DNA from: Prochlorococcus sp. AG-363-G03
GTDB taxonomy: Bacteria > Cyanobacteriota > Cyanobacteriia > PCC-6307 > Cyanobiaceae
NCBI GenBank assembly: GCA_003280265.1
Contig: QCFJ01000008.1
Coordinates: 1-42,998 of the forward strand
Direction: 5' to 3'
Length of the DNA stretch: 42,998 nt
Positions 1 through 8,345 of this stretch are shown here, one piece after another. The translations under genes were made by a program, and so were the position numbers. The notes beneath the pieces are model-generated. The model did no database searches, was not told the DNA's origin, and worked only from the letters and a program-made list of their open reading frames with translations. The number at the start of each line of letters is the position of its first letter. The stretch's first letter is position 1.

Positions 1-62
1 TGAGACAGTTTTTGGGCGAACATTCCAACCCTGACATAGCCAGGAAGCTGTCTCGTGGGTAA
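1..62 (+). CDS. C-terminal end of an unidentified protein upstream of csoS1 (possibly csoS1D)
   Basis: An open frame enters from the window edge and reads 19 residues ending in NPDIARKLSRG before TAA at 60-62. Too little is visible to name the family. In Prochlorococcus the gene just upstream of csoS1 is often csoS1D, the tandem-BMC shell protein, so that is a guess from position only. The same bases can form a stem between GAGACAG (2-8) and CTGTCTC (48-54), which may be coincidence within coding sequence. Confidence 0.5.
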   Translation, partial: RQFLGEHSNPDIARKLSRG

Positions 63-278
63 AAATAACCACATGGACAAGTTTACGCAATGCAATATGA
101 GTATGTCCTAACCATTGATCGAACAGTGATACTCAACTGTCGTAGCAAGGGTGATAAGCTTAGCTTATGTTTGGAACTAGGAACTGTAATCACCGCTATT
201 AGAAAATCCCCTTGACTAATTGCTGTTTGACGGGGCATTGTCCCTCCTGAACATTCCATCCCTTTACTGAAATAGGAC
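63..278 (+). promoter_or_regulatory. Leader/promoter region of the carboxysome operon
   Basis: This 216-base spacer precedes csoS1 and most likely holds the operon promoter, since the genes downstream are closely spaced and co-directional. I cannot point to convincing -35 and -10 boxes. A Shine-Dalgarno-like AGGA lies just before the csoS1 ATG at 279. A 41-codon frame (90-215) runs through it but has no recognisable family or ribosome binding site, so I treat it as probably non-coding. Confidence 0.4.
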
Positions 279-590
279 ATGGCTAGCGAAACAATGGGTA
301 TTGCTCTCGGCATGATCGAGACACGCGGATTAGTACCAGCTATTGAAGCTGCTGACGCAATGACCAAGGCAGCAGAAGTGCGCTTGATTGGTCGTGAGTT
401 TGTTGGTGGTGGTTACGTAACAGTTTTAGTTCGTGGTGAAACTGGTGCTGTAAACGCTGCAGTTCGTGCAGGCGCAGACGCTTGTGAGCGTGTAGGTGAC
501 GGACTCGTTGCAGCTCACATCATTGCTCGTCCTCATCGTGAAGTTGAGCCAGCTTTGGGTAACGGTAACTTCTTGGGTCAGAAGGACTGA
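279..590 (+). CDS. csoS1: Carboxysome shell hexamer protein CsoS1
   Basis: This 103-residue protein is a single bacterial microcompartment (BMC, Pfam00936-type) domain. Such proteins form the hexameric tiles of the alpha-carboxysome facet, with a central pore for bicarbonate and RuBP. The domain starts almost at the N-terminus (GIALGMIETRGLVPAIEAAD) and continues through GGGYVTVLVRGETGAV and GLVAAHIIARPH. ATG at 279 is preceded by AGGA. It is the first gene of the rbcL-rbcS-csoS2-csoSCA-csoS4AB cluster, 73 bases upstream of rbcL. Its domain is about 90% identical by eye to that of the gene at 7145-7693, which carries a long extension. Length and context fit CsoS1 (CcmK-like) of Prochlorococcus very well. 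Confidence 0.96.
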   Translation: MASETMGIALGMIETRGLVPAIEAADAMTKAAEVRLIGREFVGGGYVTVLVRGETGAVNAAVRAGADACERVGDGLVAAHIIARPHREVEPALGNGNFLGQKD

Positions 591-599
591 TTTTTGACT

Positions 600-621
600 A
601 AGTCCGAAGAGGAGAGGACTT
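600..621 (+). promoter_or_regulatory. Stem-loop between csoS1 and rbcL
   Basis: AAGTCC (600-605) pairs perfectly with GGACTT (616-621) around a 10-base purine-rich loop, followed by TTTCGAATTTT. It resembles a weak terminator or an mRNA processing/stability element. It could help set different csoS1 and rbcL levels. No function is shown by sequence alone. Confidence 0.4.
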
Positions 622-663
622 TTCGAATTTTCAACCTTCTAAACTAATTAACAGGAGCTATCA

Positions 664-2076
664 ATGGCTAAAAAGTATGATGCTGGAGTTAAGGAGTATA
701 GAGATACTTACTTCACTCCTGACTACGTCCCCCTAGATACTGACCTACTTGCATGTTTTAAATGCACAGGTCAGGAAGGTGTACCAAAAGAAGAGGTTGC
801 AGCAGCTGTTGCGGCTGAATCATCTACAGGTACATGGTCAACAGTTTGGTCTGAATTATTAGTAGATCTTGAGTTCTACAAAGGCCGCTGTTACCGTATC
901 GAAGATGTCCCTGGAGACAAGGATGCCTTCTATGCATTTATTGCTTATCCGTTAGATCTTTTTGAAGAAGGATCTATAACTAACGTTTTAACATCACTTG
1001 TTGGAAACGTCTTTGGTTTTAAAGCCTTGCGTCATCTTCGTCTTGAAGATATCCGCTTCCCAATGGCATTTATCAAAACCTGTGGCGGACCTCCTAGTGG
1101 AATCGTAGTTGAACGTGATCGTCTTAATAAGTACGGTCGTCCATTACTTGGTTGTACTATTAAGCCTAAGCTTGGTCTTTCGGGTAAAAACTACGGTCGT
1201 GTTGTATACGAATGTCTTAGAGGCGGTCTTGATCTAACTAAAGATGATGAGAATATTAATTCTCAACCATTCCAGCGTTGGAGAGAGCGTTTTGAATTTG
1301 TGGCTGAAGCAGTAAAGCTAGCCCAGCAGGAAACTGGTGAAGTTAAAGGTCATTACCTTAACTGTACTGCGACTACTCCTGAGGAGATGTATGAGCGTGC
1401 TGAGTTTGCTAAAGAACTCGATATGCCCATCATCATGCATGACTACATTACTGGTGGTTTTACCGCTAATACAGGTCTGGCTAACTGGTGTCGTAAGAAC
1501 GGCATGCTTCTTCATATCCACCGTGCTATGCATGCGGTTATTGACCGTCATCCTCAGCATGGTATTCACTTCAGAGTTCTTGCGAAGTGTTTACGCTTAT
1601 CAGGTGGAGACCAACTTCATACAGGAACAGTTGTTGGAAAACTAGAAGGAGATCGTCAAACAACTCTTGGTTATATCGATAACCTTCGTGAATCCTTTGT
1701 CCCAGAAGACCGTTCTCGCGGTAATTTCTTCGATCAAGATTGGGGTTCTATGCCTGGTGTATTTGCTGTGGCATCTGGAGGTATCCATGTTTGGCATATG
1801 CCAGCATTGCTAGCAATCTTTGGAGATGATTCATGTCTCCAGTTTGGTGGTGGTACTCATGGTCACCCATGGGGATCAGCTGCTGGTGCGGCTGCGAACC
1901 GTGTGGCTCTAGAAGCATGTGTTAAAGCACGTAATGCAGGTAGAGAAATCGAAAAAGAAAGTCGCGATATCCTTCTTGAAGCTGCAAAGCATAGCCCTGA
2001 GCTAGCAATTGCTCTTGAGACATGGAAGGAGATTAAGTTCGAATTCGATACAGTCGATAAACTCGACGTTCAGTAA
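664..2076 (+). CDS. rbcL: RuBisCO large subunit, form IA
   Basis: This 470-residue protein is the catalytic subunit of ribulose-1,5-bisphosphate carboxylase/oxygenase, which fixes CO2 in the Calvin cycle inside the carboxysome. Visible signatures are the active-site KPK (about residues 167-169), the carbamylated-lysine motif [11 protein letters not shown] (Lys about 193), HIHRAMHAV, and loop-6 GKLEGDR. Position between csoS1 and rbcS, and linkage to csoS2, are diagnostic of the proteobacterial-type form IA enzyme acquired by the alpha-cyanobacteria. ATG at 664 has AGGAG eight bases upstream. The protein is full length with all catalytic residues I could check. Expression is probably from the csoS1 upstream promoter, possibly modulated by flanking stem-loops. 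Confidence 0.99.
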   Translation: MAKKYDAGVKEYRDTYFTPDYVPLDTDLLACFKCTGQEGVPKEEVAAAVAAESSTGTWSTVWSELLVDLEFYKGRCYRIEDVPGDKDAFYAFIAYPLDLFEEGSITNVLTSLVGNVFGFKALRHLRLEDIRFPMAFIKTCGGPPSGIVVERDRLNKYGRPLLGCTIKPKLGLSGKNYGRVVYECLRGGLDLTKDDENINSQPFQRWRERFEFVAEAVKLAQQETGEVKGHYLNCTATTPEEMYERAEFAKELDMPIIMHDYITGGFTANTGLANWCRKNGMLLHIHRAMHAVIDRHPQHGIHFRVLAKCLRLSGGDQLHTGTVVGKLEGDRQTTLGYIDNLRESFVPEDRSRGNFFDQDWGSMPGVFAVASGGIHVWHMPALLAIFGDDSCLQFGGGTHGHPWGSAAGAAANRVALEACVKARNAGREIEKESRDILLEAAKHSPELAIALETWKEIKFEFDTVDKLDVQ

Positions 2077-2085
2077 AAAGATATT

Positions 2086-2109
2086 GAGGTGATTGTTAAA
2101 ATTCACCTC
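2086..2109 (+). promoter_or_regulatory. Stem-loop between rbcL and rbcS
   Basis: GAGGTGA (2086-2092) pairs perfectly with TCACCTC (2103-2109) around a 10-base AT loop, followed by TAATTTTCTT. A second weaker hairpin, AGTCGA (2129-2134) with TCGACT (2143-2148), precedes rbcS. These may be partial terminators or processing sites tuning the large/small subunit messages. Confidence 0.45.
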
Positions 2110-2176
2110 TAATTTTCTTAAATTCACTAGTCGATGACTAAGTCGACTTTCATTCATTCACTAACCTAAGTTCACC

Positions 2177-2518
2177 ATGCCTTTCCAGAGCACAGTAGGT
2201 GACTATCAGACAGTCGCCACCCTGGAAACATTCGGCTTCTTACCGCCGATGACCCAGGACGAAATTTACGATCAAATCGCTTATATCATTGCTCAGGGTT
2301 GGAGCCCAGTTATTGAGCATGTTCATCCAAGTGGTTCAATGCAGACCTATTGGTCTTATTGGAAATTACCTTTCTTCGGTGAAAAGGATTTGAATCTTGT
2401 AGTAAGTGAGTTAGAAGCTTGTCATAGAGCATATCCTGACCACCATGTTCGTATCGTTGGATATGACGCATACACACAAAGTCAAGGTACTTGCTTTGTA
2501 GTTTTCCAAGGCCGCTAG
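2177..2518 (+). CDS. rbcS: RuBisCO small subunit, form IA
   Basis: This 113-residue protein is the small subunit that caps the L8S8 RuBisCO holoenzyme and helps target it to the alpha-carboxysome. It shows the family hallmarks: an N-terminal ETFGFLPPMT stretch, EHVHPSGSMQTYWSYWKLPFFGE, and the C-terminal VRIVGYD with a final CFVVFQGR. It lies 100 bases after rbcL and is followed after 99 bases by csoS2, as in all alpha-carboxysome operons. Size agrees with the form IA family. RuBisCO in alpha-carboxysomes is bound by the N-terminal repeats of CsoS2, encoded next door. Confidence 0.98.
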   Translation: MPFQSTVGDYQTVATLETFGFLPPMTQDEIYDQIAYIIAQGWSPVIEHVHPSGSMQTYWSYWKLPFFGEKDLNLVVSELEACHRAYPDHHVRIVGYDAYTQSQGTCFVVFQGR

Positions 2519-2538
2519 ATTTAAGCCTTTGATAAATT

Positions 2539-2563
2539 TAGCCCTGAAAAGCTTTCGGGGCTA
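2539..2563 (+). terminator. Strong hairpin between rbcS and csoS2
   Basis: TAGCCCTGAAA (2539-2549) pairs with TTTCGGGGCTA (2553-2563), with one T-G wobble and a three-base loop. The stem is long and stable, but the following sequence (ATAATTCCTTAG) lacks a clean U-run. It could act as an attenuator or a 3' stabiliser of rbcLS mRNA and so lower csoS2 relative to RuBisCO. Function is inferred. Confidence 0.5.
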
Positions 2564-2617
2564 ATAATTCCTTAGAGAATTAAAAATTATTTTTTACGAT
2601 CTCTCCATTGGATTGAT

Positions 2618-5005
2618 ATGGCCAAACAAACAAGTAGACAATTAGTTCTTGATCGCCGACAGGCATTAAGTCAAGGTGGTAAAAATGCCTCTATTAAAGG
2701 CTCAACACCTAATAGAGTTCGTTCCTCAAGCGATGCGAGGGCCACGAGAACTGATGCGGCTTTTGTTAAGCCTAAAAAAACTTTGACTAAATCAAATAAT
2801 TCTTCTTCTCAGTTAAGTACTAGTAGTTATCAATTAAGTGCTTCTGGAAGTTCAACAGGTGCAAGGTCATATAAAAGTTCAGTGGCTCAGTCTAGCCGGA
2901 AACTTGTCATTGCTAGACGTGAGGCATTATCTCGTAGAGGAAAATCTGCTGATCATACAAAAGATATAACCCGAGTTGATGTTGAGAAAAAAAAGGTTCA
3001 AAACGCTCCTTCCCATGAAGCAAAAAAGGCTGAACATTGTTGTCCAGAATGTGAGCAAAAAGCTTTAGAGGAGAATCTTAATACAATTTCAAAGCCTGAA
3101 ATCAGTTTGACTTTAAACAAAAGAAAGACTGATCATCGATCAACTGTTAAAAGAAAAGCAATTACGAATTCAAGTAGAGCTTATGTGCTGGCTCGAAGAG
3201 AAGCATTATCAAAACATGGTAAATCTGCTGGAAAGCAGCCAACTACAGCTGCTTCAGTAGCTCGTCAAGGTAATCCAGATTTGACCACTAAAGAAATAGC
3301 TCAACGTGTTAGAGAGCTAAAAAGTAAAACAGGAGCTACTGGAAAAACTCGTACATCAGTAACACGTCCTTGTGGTCCAAATAAAAATGGTGCCAAGCAA
3401 AATGCTAGTGCACCTGATGCTCATTGGAAAGTGGGAATGAGTGAAACTTCTACTGGCCAACTTGTTACCGGAACTCAAGCAAATAGATCTCTAAAAACCA
3501 CAGGAAATGAAGCAAGTACATGTCGTTCAATAACAGGTACTCAATACTTGGGTTCAGAAGTTATTGATTCTTTTTGTAATGGTTCAAATACTCCTATAAG
3601 TCAGCCAGCAAAAGTAGGCGTTACAAGTACTACTCATGGAAATTTAGTTACTGGTAATGAGGTCGGCAGATCAGACAAAGTTACTGGAGATGAACCTGGT
3701 ACTTGTAAGAACCTAACTGGCACTGAATATATTTCAGCTGATCAATCAAATGCCTACTGCGGAGGTGTTAATCCTTCTCCTTCAAAGATTGGTTATAGCC
3801 AAACTTTAGAGGGTAAGAAAGTAAGTGGAACCATGACTGGTAGATCCGCTTTGGTTACAGGGAATGAGGCAGGATCAAATAAAGATCTAACTGGTGACCA
3901 GTATTTAGGTGCTGATCCACTCCCTTCAGGTAGACCAGCAGAAAAGGTTGGCTCCTTAACAACAATTCGTGGGAATGGTGTAACTGGTACTGACGTATCT
4001 AGAAGAGAGAATGTTACTGGTAATGAGGCTGGAAGTTGCAAGAACGTGACAGGAGATGAGTATGTGGGTACTGGACAATTTAATGCTTTTTGTGGAAGCA
4101 AGCCCGCTCCTGATCCAGCAAAAGTTGGATTGAGTATTACTAATAAAACTCAATCCGTTAGTGGAACTATGACTGGTAGATCACCACTCGTAACAGGAGA
4201 TGAACCTGGCACTTGTAAAGCCGTAACAGGTACCCCTTATGCAGGATTAGATCAAGCAAATCAATGGTGTAATACCCCCTCGATATCTGAGATAGAGGCT
4301 AGAACCCCTAGGAAACTTGGCACTCCTGCTGCAAGATTGACTGGCCAGCAACCTGGCATAGGTGGCAAGATGACAGGAGCTCATAAGGGTGCTTGTGAAC
4401 CTTTAACTGGAACTCCTTATGTAGGCGGAGATCAATTAAGAGATAATTGTGGCGCTTCAAATATTCCTGAAGGTTATGCGCATGAAGAAAAACCTGAGAA
4501 AGCAGCTGCATGGACAAGTTTCAGCGTGAAATCTCCAGCTAGACAGGCTCATATTCAAAATGAAATTAATTCAGGTGTGACAGGTACGAGCTACGAAGAT
4601 AGCTCAAGAATCACTGGTCCATTTGATATGGCTGCAAATAAAGTGACAGGAACTGAACAATTTCGCTTTGATAGAAAACCATCAAATTCTCAGAGAAATA
4701 AAGTTGACGAAATAGTTAATGAAGAAGCTAAGCAACGCCCAACCTCTCAAATAACAGGAGAAGGACAATCTGCAGGATTGAACATAACTGGCGATGATTG
4801 GGCCAGAGGAGAACATGTCACTGGAACGGAAGGTGCCTCTGCTAAGCGTAGAAATCCTTCACGTCCAGGACCAATGAGTGCAATGAAAGCATCTGAATTA
4901 AAGAGAAACCAAGAGGTTCCTGAACCAGATTTCCTAATCACTGGCTCTAGTGGTAATACAAGGGATGGCCAGCTGGTTACTTTCTCTGGTGGAGCAAGAG
5001 GTTAA
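2618..5005 (+). CDS. csoS2: Carboxysome assembly scaffold CsoS2
   Basis: This 795-residue, largely disordered protein links RuBisCO to the shell during alpha-carboxysome assembly. Three N-terminal RuBisCO-binding repeats of the type SRxLVxxRRxALSxxGKxA lie at about 6-24, 93-111 and 186-204. Six middle repeats start near residue 271, with recurring VTG/ITG steps and paired cysteines. The third (about 390-440) lacks both cysteines. The C-terminal region (about 631-795) has further ITG/VTG motifs and ends with a conserved shell-anchoring tail (DFLITGSSGN, QLVTFSGGARG). A CCPEC cluster sits at 141-145. I see no obvious slippery heptamer like the one that makes CsoS2A in Halothiobacillus. ATG at 2618; only 7 bases separate it from csoSCA. 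Confidence 0.96.
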   Translation: MAKQTSRQLVLDRRQALSQGGKNASIKGSTPNRVRSSSDARATRTDAAFVKPKKTLTKSNNSSSQLSTSSYQLSASGSSTGARSYKSSVAQSSRKLVIARREALSRRGKSADHTKDITRVDVEKKKVQNAPSHEAKKAEHCCPECEQKALEENLNTISKPEISLTLNKRKTDHRSTVKRKAITNSSRAYVLARREALSKHGKSAGKQPTTAASVARQGNPDLTTKEIAQRVRELKSKTGATGKTRTSVTRPCGPNKNGAKQNASAPDAHWKVGMSETSTGQLVTGTQANRSLKTTGNEASTCRSITGTQYLGSEVIDSFCNGSNTPISQPAKVGVTSTTHGNLVTGNEVGRSDKVTGDEPGTCKNLTGTEYISADQSNAYCGGVNPSPSKIGYSQTLEGKKVSGTMTGRSALVTGNEAGSNKDLTGDQYLGADPLPSGRPAEKVGSLTTIRGNGVTGTDVSRRENVTGNEAGSCKNVTGDEYVGTGQFNAFCGSKPAPDPAKVGLSITNKTQSVSGTMTGRSPLVTGDEPGTCKAVTGTPYAGLDQANQWCNTPSISEIEARTPRKLGTPAARLTGQQPGIGGKMTGAHKGACEPLTGTPYVGGDQLRDNCGASNIPEGYAHEEKPEKAAAWTSFSVKSPARQAHIQNEINSGVTGTSYEDSSRITGPFDMAANKVTGTEQFRFDRKPSNSQRNKVDEIVNEEAKQRPTSQITGEGQSAGLNITGDDWARGEHVTGTEGASAKRRNPSRPGPMSAMKASELKRNQEVPEPDFLITGSSGNTRDGQLVTFSGGARG

Positions 5006-5012
5006 ATAGTCG

Positions 5013-6572
5013 ATGGCCTATCGTAATTTGGCCAAGAAATCTCTTCGTGGGCCTACAGCTCCTATGAAGAGATTTGTCGACCTAGAGAATCAGAGCTTGA
5101 ATTCTGAAGTAATTAAGACTACTAATTCTTTCTCTGATGAAATAAAAACCATTAGCTCCTTTTCCACTGATCATCCATTAACCAATTCTCAAGAAAATCA
5201 GAGGTTAAATCAATACGAAAAAAAGGTTAAAGGTCGATTTGACAATATTGTTCCTCTTTTAAAAAGAGTCTCTAGTCTTCAAAATGATTTAAATTTTGTA
5301 GAAAGCGCTCAAAATTTATGTCGCTCAGAATTAGGTTATGAATTACCATTGCACATACTTGAAAAGGCGTGGGTTGGAAGTGTTGATATAAGTGCCTTGT
5401 TTGCATGGTGTGTTTTTCAATCACACCAATTGACTAGTAATGAATTTTTCAATTCAGATCCAATAGAGGGATCTGAAGATAGTCAATATGCCAAATCTTT
5501 TCAATCTTTTCTTTATCAATGTGGCTTTCATCTTTTAGATATAACTCCTTGTGCCGATGGCCGATTAGCTCATGCTATTTCTTACGCTTTACGTATACCT
5601 TTTAGCTCTGTTAGGAGGCGTTCTCATGCCGGTGCACTATTTGATATTGAAAAAACAGTTAATCGTTGGATTAAAACTGAACATAGTAGATATAGAGAGT
5701 CAACTCCTAACTCTGCAACTGAGCCAACAAGATATTTAAAATCAGTAATCTATCATTTTAGTTCTGTTGATCCTATGCACCAAGGATGTGCTGCTCATGG
5801 TAGTAATGATGAGTTGGCAGCATCAGAAGGCTTACAGCGATTATTAGATTTCAGGGAAGCAGTCGAAAATAGTTTTTGCTGTGGTGCATCTGTTGATTTG
5901 CTTTTAATTGGTATTGACACAGATACAGATGCGATAAGAGTTCATACTCCTTCAAAAACTAATGAAGTTGATTTGAAATCATGGGTTTGTGCAAATGAAA
6001 TCTACAAAGAGACTCAATTTCTAAATGCTGAGGATGCTCTTCAAAAAATTCAAAAAAATATCAAAAGTGTCTGTCCTGGAGAAACTGATCCAAATATGGT
6101 TATGTTTATCACTAAACTCATTTCAAATAATATTTCTCAAATTGATTATGTAAAAAACTTTCACGATGGAAGTTATAAAGATGCTGGTCATGCTGAGAGA
6201 TTTATTGGTGTAGGTATTGGCTTTAAAGAAGTTCATTTGAGAAACCTTACTTATTTTGCTCATTTGGAGACTGTTGAGCAAGGAGCTCCTGACTTAGATG
6301 TCGGAGTGAAAATTTTTACAGGTCTAAATATCTCGAGGAGTTTACCAATCCCTATTGTCATTCGCTTTGATTACTCAGGTAGTGTCCCTCATGCAAGAAA
6401 CAGGGCGTTATCTGATTGTCATAGAATTAATGAGGCTATTAAGTCTCGTTATCGAGATTTAATAGATGATGGATCACTTCACACATTTCTTACTATTCGA
6501 GATCGAGACAAAAAGGCTCCTGCAGAAGTTGTAGGTTCTTCCCTCGATCCAGTCACTCAGGAGGCTCACTAA
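5013..6572 (+). CDS. csoSCA: Carboxysomal beta-type carbonic anhydrase CsoSCA
   Basis: This 519-residue protein (CsoS3, epsilon-class, a divergent beta-CA) converts bicarbonate to CO2 inside the carboxysome. By alignment to the Halothiobacillus enzyme as I recall it, the zinc ligands are Cys180, His248 and Cys259, and the Asp182-Arg184 dyad lies in CADGRLAHA. The zinc motif MHQGCAAHGSND is clear. The first roughly 60 residues are a low-complexity N-terminal segment of the kind that tethers the enzyme to RuBisCO. The start ATG at 5013 is 7 bases after csoS2, and the stop TAA directly abuts csoS4A. Length and position match the family (also called csoS3). Confidence 0.96.
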   Translation: MAYRNLAKKSLRGPTAPMKRFVDLENQSLNSEVIKTTNSFSDEIKTISSFSTDHPLTNSQENQRLNQYEKKVKGRFDNIVPLLKRVSSLQNDLNFVESAQNLCRSELGYELPLHILEKAWVGSVDISALFAWCVFQSHQLTSNEFFNSDPIEGSEDSQYAKSFQSFLYQCGFHLLDITPCADGRLAHAISYALRIPFSSVRRRSHAGALFDIEKTVNRWIKTEHSRYRESTPNSATEPTRYLKSVIYHFSSVDPMHQGCAAHGSNDELAASEGLQRLLDFREAVENSFCCGASVDLLLIGIDTDTDAIRVHTPSKTNEVDLKSWVCANEIYKETQFLNAEDALQKIQKNIKSVCPGETDPNMVMFITKLISNNISQIDYVKNFHDGSYKDAGHAERFIGVGIGFKEVHLRNLTYFAHLETVEQGAPDLDVGVKIFTGLNISRSLPIPIVIRFDYSGSVPHARNRALSDCHRINEAIKSRYRDLIDDGSLHTFLTIRDRDKKAPAEVVGSSLDPVTQEAH

Positions 6573-6848
6573 ATGCTCATTTGTAAAGTTCTCAAACCAC
6601 TTGTCTCAACCAATCGCATTCCAGGCTTTGAACATAAGCATTTACAGGTTGTATTGGACGGCAGCTCAAAAAAAGTTGCTGTTGATGCTGTTGGATGTAA
6701 ACCAGATGATTGGGTTATATGTGTAGGAAGTTCTGCCGCTCGCGAAGCTGCTGGAAGTAAGTCTTATCCAAGTGATTTAACTATTGTTGGGATCATTGAT
6801 CATTGGGATCCAGAGACACAACAACAGATTCCAGGAGGAGCAAAATAA
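6573..6848 (+). CDS. csoS4A: Carboxysome vertex protein CsoS4A
   Basis: This 91-residue BMC-P (EutN/CcmL, Pfam03319) protein forms pentamers that cap the 12 vertices of the carboxysome shell. It begins MLICKVLKPLVSTNRIPG, contains GSSAAREAAG and ends with the typical VGIIDHW segment. ATG at 6573 follows the csoSCA stop without a gap, and its stop overlaps the ATG of csoS4B (TAATG at 6846-6850), indicating translational coupling of the two vertex proteins. It may also be called peptide A in older annotations. Confidence 0.95.
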   Translation: MLICKVLKPLVSTNRIPGFEHKHLQVVLDGSSKKVAVDAVGCKPDDWVICVGSSAAREAAGSKSYPSDLTIVGIIDHWDPETQQQIPGGAK

Positions 6849-7099
6849 TGGAGATCATGCAAGTTATGGGACGGTTGGTATGTACACAGAGAGTGGAAGG
6901 TTTAGGACATATGCATTTAAGAATATTGTGTAATAACAAAGGTAAAAGACTTGTGGCTGTTGACCCTGTCGGTGCGCGAGAAGGTAATTGGGTCTTTACC
7001 GCAACAGGAACCGCAGCAAGGTGGGGATGCCAAGATCCAAATGTTCAAACTGATTTAACTATTGGTGGGATTATTGATAATTGGTCACCTGATGATTAG
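6848..7099 (+). CDS. csoS4B: Carboxysome vertex protein CsoS4B
   Basis: This 83-residue paralogue of CsoS4A has the same BMC-P fold: MGRLVCTQRVEGLGHMHLR, then TATGTAARWG and the C-terminal GGIIDNW. I chose ATG 6848, which overlaps the csoS4A stop. A longer frame upstream (from 6803) would duplicate 45 bases of csoS4A and lacks family similarity. Pentamers of CsoS4A/B seal the shell against CO2 leak. A 45-base spacer separates it from the next BMC gene. Confidence 0.94.
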   Translation: MEIMQVMGRLVCTQRVEGLGHMHLRILCNNKGKRLVAVDPVGAREGNWVFTATGTAARWGCQDPNVQTDLTIGGIIDNWSPDD

Positions 7100-7144
7100 T
7101 TTCAGCACTATTCAATAAAGCTTAATTTTATAAATTCCTAAATT

Positions 7145-7693
7145 ATGACTAACTCTTCAAATCGACGACCAAAAAGTGGTAATAAAAACAAAAAACCTAA
7201 AGATCAGGTTGTTGATATTAATCCCTTGAATTCAAACACTAAATTAAAAACTACTTCCAATATAAAGTCCTCTTCGACTCAAAAATTATCTAATACTAAA
7301 AGTATTCCTAGAGCTGAAAATAGATTTAATGGCTCTGGAAGTTCTGGTTCAACTAAAACTCCAATTGGAAAAAATAAAGGTTTTAAAAGTTATTCAAAAT
7401 CAGGGATTGCATTAGGAATGATAGAGACTCGTGGACTTGTTCCCGCAATCGAAGCAGCAGATGCAATGACTAAGGCTGCTGAAGTTAATTTGATCGTTAA
7501 GGAACTCGTAGGTGGAGGATATGTAACAGTAATGGTTCGTGGTGAAACTGGTGCTGTGAATGCTTCTGTGAGAGCAGGTGCTGATGCATGTGAGCGTGTT
7601 GGGGATGGCTTGGTTGCGGCACATATTATTGCCCGTCCACATATCGAAGTTGAGCCGGCTTTGAAAGGGAGCGGTGCTAAAAGAAGAAGTTAA
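7145..7693 (+). CDS. csoS1E: BMC-domain shell protein with long N-terminal extension (CsoS1E-like)
   Basis: This 182-residue protein has a C-terminal BMC domain (about 88-182) differing from CsoS1 at only a handful of positions, including R to N, GRE to VKE and PHR to PHI. The domain is preceded by about 85 residues rich in Ser, Asn, Lys and Thr and predicted by composition to be disordered. The tail ends KRRS. Such an extended CsoS1 is known from some low-light Prochlorococcus and marine Synechococcus operons and is called csoS1E there. The symbol is assigned from memory and position. The role of the extension is unknown; its basic character suggests it could bind RNA, RuBisCO or CsoS2. The gene is co-directional with the cso cluster and 45 bases downstream of csoS4B. 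Confidence 0.8.
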   Translation: MTNSSNRRPKSGNKNKKPKDQVVDINPLNSNTKLKTTSNIKSSSTQKLSNTKSIPRAENRFNGSGSSGSTKTPIGKNKGFKSYSKSGIALGMIETRGLVPAIEAADAMTKAAEVNLIVKELVGGGYVTVMVRGETGAVNASVRAGADACERVGDGLVAAHIIARPHIEVEPALKGSGAKRRS

Positions 7694-7768
7694 GTAGTTT
7701 TTTGTTTATAAATTATTTCTTCAATTAATTCACGATGTAGTAGTTTTTATAAAAGAAATGTTTTTTTT

Positions 7769-8032
7769 ATGGAAGGGTGGAGGCAAAAGAAAAGACCAGA
7801 GTGTCTAGAAAAAAGGTTTGAATTCCAATCTTATGAAAAAAACAGAGATTTTCTCGATGAGCTAGGTGATTTTTGCGAGAAGGTAAATCGCTTCCCTGAC
7901 ATAAGTTTCGGGAAGACTTATGCAAACATCACCATCAGGCCTTTAGAAAATAATGAGAAAGAAGAAATATCAAAAGAAGATTATGATTTCGCAAGTAAAA
8001 TAGATTTTTTAAATAAACAGCAAAAAAATTAA
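7769..8032 (+). CDS. Alpha-carboxysome RuBisCO assembly factor (pterin dehydratase-like, acRAF)
   Basis: This 87-residue protein resembles the pterin-4a-carbinolamine dehydratase (PCD) fold: MEGWRQKKRPECLEKRFEF at the start, a central helix RDFLDELGDFCEKVNRFPDI and then YANITIRPL. In alpha-carboxysome loci a PCD-like protein of this size acts as a RuBisCO assembly factor (acRAF) rather than a true dehydratase. The catalytic HHP-type motif of real PCDs is absent here (RFPDISFGKTY in its place), which fits that role. It closes the + strand cso cluster and converges with the next gene, their ends overlapping by 4 bases. Confidence 0.8.
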   Translation: MEGWRQKKRPECLEKRFEFQSYEKNRDFLDELGDFCEKVNRFPDISFGKTYANITIRPLENNEKEEISKEDYDFASKIDFLNKQQKN

Positions 8033-8259
8033 TCTTCATCTTTGGGTTGTTCTAGGTCTCTTTTGATTAATGCCATTAGATAAGAGGGAGTTTTATATCT
8101 CCCTGGCAAACATCGATTGAGCGTCTCTAGATGGCTCCAGCAAACTGTTTTTTTTATTTGATCAGCGGTACGTCCTTGTTGCAAGAGCCTCCTAAGTGCT
8201 TTGCAGTACAGAGGGTATCCTGCTTCTAGTTCGCCAATAGTCAACTTGGCAGTGGACAT
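8029..8259 (-). CDS. Small conserved cyanobacterial protein, DUF3136-like
   Basis: This 76-residue protein, MSTAKLTIGELEAGYPLYCKALRRLL and onward, resembles a small family restricted to marine cyanobacteria, which I recall as DUF3136. It is helical and contains two cysteines. No function is known to me. It is encoded convergently to the carboxysome cluster, with tail overlap at 8029-8032, and has its own upstream region (8260-8345). Confidence 0.65.
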   Translation of the reverse strand: MSTAKLTIGELEAGYPLYCKALRRLLQQGRTADQIKKTVCWSHLETLNRCLPGRYKTPSYLMALIKRDLEQPKDED

Positions 8260-8345
8260 TGTCTATTGCGAATCAATTATTAATTTAGACAATCATGGGG
8301 CCACTTAGCAAAGTGGCAATGTTCTGTTTAGTCACAAAGTTGTTT

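Noticed and set aside
90-215. 41-codon + strand ORF in the csoS1 leader (MQYEYVLTIDRTVILNCRSK...)
   Set aside because: No ribosome binding site, no recognised family and only chance length. Kept as a note in the leader entry.
83-367. 94-residue open frame on the - strand at the left end
   Set aside because: It lies antisense to the csoS1 leader and N-terminus and shows no family resemblance.
1318-1645. ORFs inside rbcL on both strands
   Set aside because: Shadow frames of a highly conserved coding gene.
2618-5005. Programmed frameshift in csoS2 producing short and long forms
   Set aside because: No clear slippery heptamer plus stem-loop found by eye, and Prochlorococcus is reported to make mainly the long form.
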